Assembly (NCBI RefSeq): GCF_001263205.1
Contig: NZ_CP012333.1
Span: 9,591,501-9,655,500, forward strand
Source of the DNA: Labilithrix luteola
Lineage (GTDB): Bacteria > Myxococcota_A > Polyangia > Polyangiales > Polyangiaceae
Reading direction: 5' to 3'
Length of the DNA stretch: 64,000 nt
Shown piece by piece: positions 62,240 through 64,000 of this stretch. The notes under the pieces were generated by a model. It saw only the letters and a program-made list of their open reading frames with translations, was not told the DNA's origin and made no database searches. Within the stretch, counting starts at the first letter, position 1, and every line of letters begins with the position of its first letter. The position numbers and the translations under genes are program-made.

Positions 62240-62589
62240 TCGAGAGCTCCCTTCTTCACGACGTAAACGAGGGCGACGATGACCACGGCGAGAAAGCCGA
62301 ACATCGACGCGAGACCAACCCACCCGAGGCTCTTGAACTGAACCGCCCACGGGTAGATGAAGACGCTTTCGATGTCGAAGACCACGAAGAGGATCGCCGT
62401 GAGGTAGAACTTCACGGAGAGCTTCAGGTGGCGACCACCGGAGCTCTCGGAGCCACACTCGAAGGGCTTCATCTTCTCGGGCGTCTTTTTGAGCTTTCCA
62501 CCGAGGAAGCTCGCGCCAATGAAGAAGACCCCGGCGAGCAAAGCCGCCGTGGCGATCATCAGGAACATCGGGGCGTACGTGGGGATCAT
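62227..62589 (-). CDS. nuoA: NADH-quinone oxidoreductase subunit A
   Basis: This is a three-helix membrane subunit of complex I, 120 residues from ATG 62589. The family loop KPFECGSES with its mobile cysteine precedes RHLKLSVKFYLTAILFVVFDIESVFIYPW, whose acidic residues take part in proton translocation. It is first gene of the nuoA-B-C-D unit, and its promoter lies in the 280-nt divergent gap shared with def. Confidence 0.97.
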   Translation of the reverse strand: MIPTYAPMFLMIATAALLAGVFFIGASFLGGKLKKTPEKMKPFECGSESSGGRHLKLSVKFYLTAILFVVFDIESVFIYPWAVQFKSLGWVGLASMFGFLAVVIVALVYVVKKGALEWET

Positions 62590-62869
62590 GCGTGGTAGTC
62601 CAGGGAGTCCTTCGTGCGACCCCTCCCGAAGAGACGCGGCTCGCGTAACAAACGCGCGCGATTTTCGGGAGCTAGGTTCCCGGGTTTCTAGTGCGTAAGG
62701 CCCTGGAAAGTCAACGACGGGGCCGCAGCGCCGCGTTCGGGCCACGCCCAGGGCCCGGCGGCTCATCCGGACGGTCCGCGGCGGAGCTCCCAACCCGCCG
62801 CTCCGAGTGGACGCGGCCGTCGCCACGCCCGCGCCTTCCAACCCTCCGTTGGTGCTAGGGTTCGCCGCG

Positions 62870-63445
62870 ATGGCCATCCGGAAGATCGCGACCATTGGGC
62901 ACCCGATCCTGCGCGAAACCACGCGAAAGCTCACGAAGGAGGAGCTTTCGTCCCCCGAGCTCCAGGCGTTCATCGACGACCTGATCGAGACCATGCACGA
63001 CGCGAATGGCGCCGGCCTCGCGGCGAACCAGGTCTACGAGCCGGTCCGGATCTGCGCGATCGAGATCAAGAACAACCCGCGATATCCGTACAAACCGAAC
63101 TATCCCCTCACCGTCTTGGTGAACCCCGAGGTCACGCCGACGACGGAGGAGACCTTCCTGAATTTCGAGGGTTGCCTGAGCGTCCCGAACCTGAGGGGTG
63201 AAGTGTATCGCTTCACCGGCGTGCGCGTTCGCGCATGGGACCGGCACGGAAATGACCTCGATTTCGAGGTGAAGGGCCTGACGGCGGGCACGTTCCAGCA
63301 CGAGTGCGACCACCTCGACGGCAAGGTCTTCCTCGACCGCGTCCACGACACGCGCTCACTCACCACGTGGGCCGACTTCGAGCGCTTCCACCAGGCGAAG
63401 TTCGTGGAGCGCGCCAAAGCGCTGGTCGCGAAGTACGGCTCCTGA
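62870..63445 (+). CDS. def: Peptide deformylase
   Basis: This enzyme removes the N-formyl group from new proteins. It has 191 residues from ATG 62870. The three active-site motifs are complete: GAGLAANQ (48-54 region), EGCLSVP with Cys102 as metal ligand, and HECDH with His144 and His148 plus Glu145. The usual length is 165-190. An upstream ATG at 62807 is in frame but adds a low-complexity leader. The gene is divergent from nuoA, with no fmt in the window. Confidence 0.97.
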   Translation: MAIRKIATIGHPILRETTRKLTKEELSSPELQAFIDDLIETMHDANGAGLAANQVYEPVRICAIEIKNNPRYPYKPNYPLTVLVNPEVTPTTEETFLNFEGCLSVPNLRGEVYRFTGVRVRAWDRHGNDLDFEVKGLTAGTFQHECDHLDGKVFLDRVHDTRSLTTWADFERFHQAKFVERAKALVAKYGS

Positions 63446-63467
63446 CCGTCCCGTCGCAAATTTATAG

Positions 63468-63500
63468 AACCCGTTCACGAAGCGCTTCGTGAACGGGTTT
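63468..63500. terminator. Bidirectional terminator between def and the TPR gene
   Basis: A perfect 16-bp palindrome (AACCCGTTCACGAAGC and its complement) spans 63468-63499 with A/T ends (TTT on the plus side). It lies 22 nt after the def stop and 23 nt after the convergent TPR gene stop. Confidence 0.8.
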
Positions 63501-63522
63501 GCAATTCCTGGGCGGGCTGCGG

Positions 63523-64000
63523 TCAGTCGACCGTCAGCATCCGCGCTTTCCAGGCGGTGAGCGCGGGGCCGAGCTTGCCTTCGACTTCGCGGATGTCGTC
63601 GGCGAGGTCCTTCTCGACGGCGCCCGACGCGAGCGCGTCCTTCAGGCAAGCAAAGGCGGCCACGTAGCGGCCACGCTTGATGAAGGCACGGGCGAGCGGC
63701 GGCAAGACTTCCTGCGGGAGGCCACCGAACGCGAGGGCGCGGCGGAGCGGACCGATGGCTTCGCCGGGACGCTCGTTGAGAAGCAGCGCTTCGCCGAGGC
63801 GGCGGAACAGCTCGGCGGCGGCCATGCCTTCCTGGGCGTACTGGATGCCGATGCGGAAGACCTCTTCGGCCTGCTCGATCTCGCCGAGGTGCACGCACGC
63901 CGAGCCGAGGAGGCCGAGCCCCTTGGCGATGAGAGCGCGGGCCTCGGGGGCCAGCATTTGTCCCTCGGGCGTCCGGAGGAAGATCGCGAGGGGCGCCGGC
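63523..64000 (-). CDS. TPR-repeat protein, C-terminal part (runs off window)
   Basis: The frame stays open from the stop at 63523 to the right edge, so the start lies outside. The visible 159 residues are helical TPR-like repeats: LIAKGLGLLGSACVHLGEIEQAEEVFRIGIQY, LFRRLGEALLLNERPGEAIGPLRRAL and LARAFIKRGRYVAAFACLKDAL. Each has the TPR small-residue spacing. The C-terminus ends in a charged helix (VEGKLGPALTAWKARMLTVD). An internal ATG (63957) is not the start. Function is unknown. Confidence 0.75.
   Translation of the reverse strand, partial: PAPLAIFLRTPEGQMLAPEARALIAKGLGLLGSACVHLGEIEQAEEVFRIGIQYAQEGMAAAELFRRLGEALLLNERPGEAIGPLRRALAFGGLPQEVLPPLARAFIKRGRYVAAFACLKDALASGAVEKDLADDIREVEGKLGPALTAWKARMLTVD

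Overview
The window is about 64 kb of GC-rich bacterial chromosome. Its gene content points to the Myxococcota, most likely the Polyangia, although no taxonomic marker gene is present. The supporting signs are many long secreted lipoproteins of unknown function, several Hanks-type Ser/Thr kinases fused to TPR or PEGA modules, a bactofilin, thrombospondin type 3 repeats on an outer-membrane protein, Delta-60 repeats, and GTG starts with ATGA/GTGA overlaps. No insertion sequence, integrase, phage gene or CRISPR array was found.

Layout. 1-5.3 kb: N-terminal end of a PLP-dependent decarboxylase, RNase P RNA (rnpB, minus strand) with its terminator, a GT39-type membrane glycosyltransferase overlapping maf, then an outer-membrane beta-barrel overlapping a PPC-domain protein with a Pro/Ala repeat linker. 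5.3-18.7 kb: ygfZ, a lipid kinase, a START-like lipoprotein/orphan ABC permease/membrane protein operon, a sugar-epimerase-like protein, two tandem paralogous lipoproteins, a Ser/Thr kinase, an alcohol dehydrogenase, and a secreted lipase-like hydrolase paired with a FadL-type porin. 18.7-26.9 kb: lipoproteins (one with Delta-60 repeats), a broken MafI-like immunity gene, lysine 5,6-aminomutase (kamD-kamE), and bfr and bfd with a Fur-like operator before bfd. 26.9-42 kb: LptD-like protein with an AMIN-like partner, peroxiredoxin, bactofilin plus lipoprotein, methyltransferase, vWA lipoprotein, 3-methyladenine glycosylase, OmpA-type lipoprotein, COG3146 acyltransferase, a tRNA-Lys(UUU) fragment, glyoxalase II, a sulfatase-fold lipoprotein, an Omp85-type barrel and another lipoprotein. 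42-47.4 kb: an 1817-residue kinase-TPR protein. 48-52 kb: nuoG-nuoH-nuoI. 52-59.8 kb: small membrane and regulatory proteins, a ligand-binding lipoprotein/PEGA-kinase/exported protein operon, and a MATE transporter. 59.8-64 kb: nuoA-B-C-D, peptide deformylase, and a partial TPR protein.

How the genes work together. Complex I is split over two clusters here (ABCD and GHI), with E, F and J-N absent from the window. The bfr/bfd pair handles iron storage and release. LptD-like, AMIN-like, Omp85-like, FadL-like and OmpA-like proteins and about ten lipoproteins show heavy investment in the cell envelope.

A recurrent oddity: four otherwise well-conserved genes (19805-20049, 37719-39121, 39263-40632, 54926-56661) are each split by what looks like one missing base, mostly in C/G runs. 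Two more genes (near 53.1 kb and 59.8 kb) lack a proper start in a way that one missing base would also explain. Base-calling or assembly indels are the simplest explanation. These genes should be treated as probably intact until the raw data are checked.
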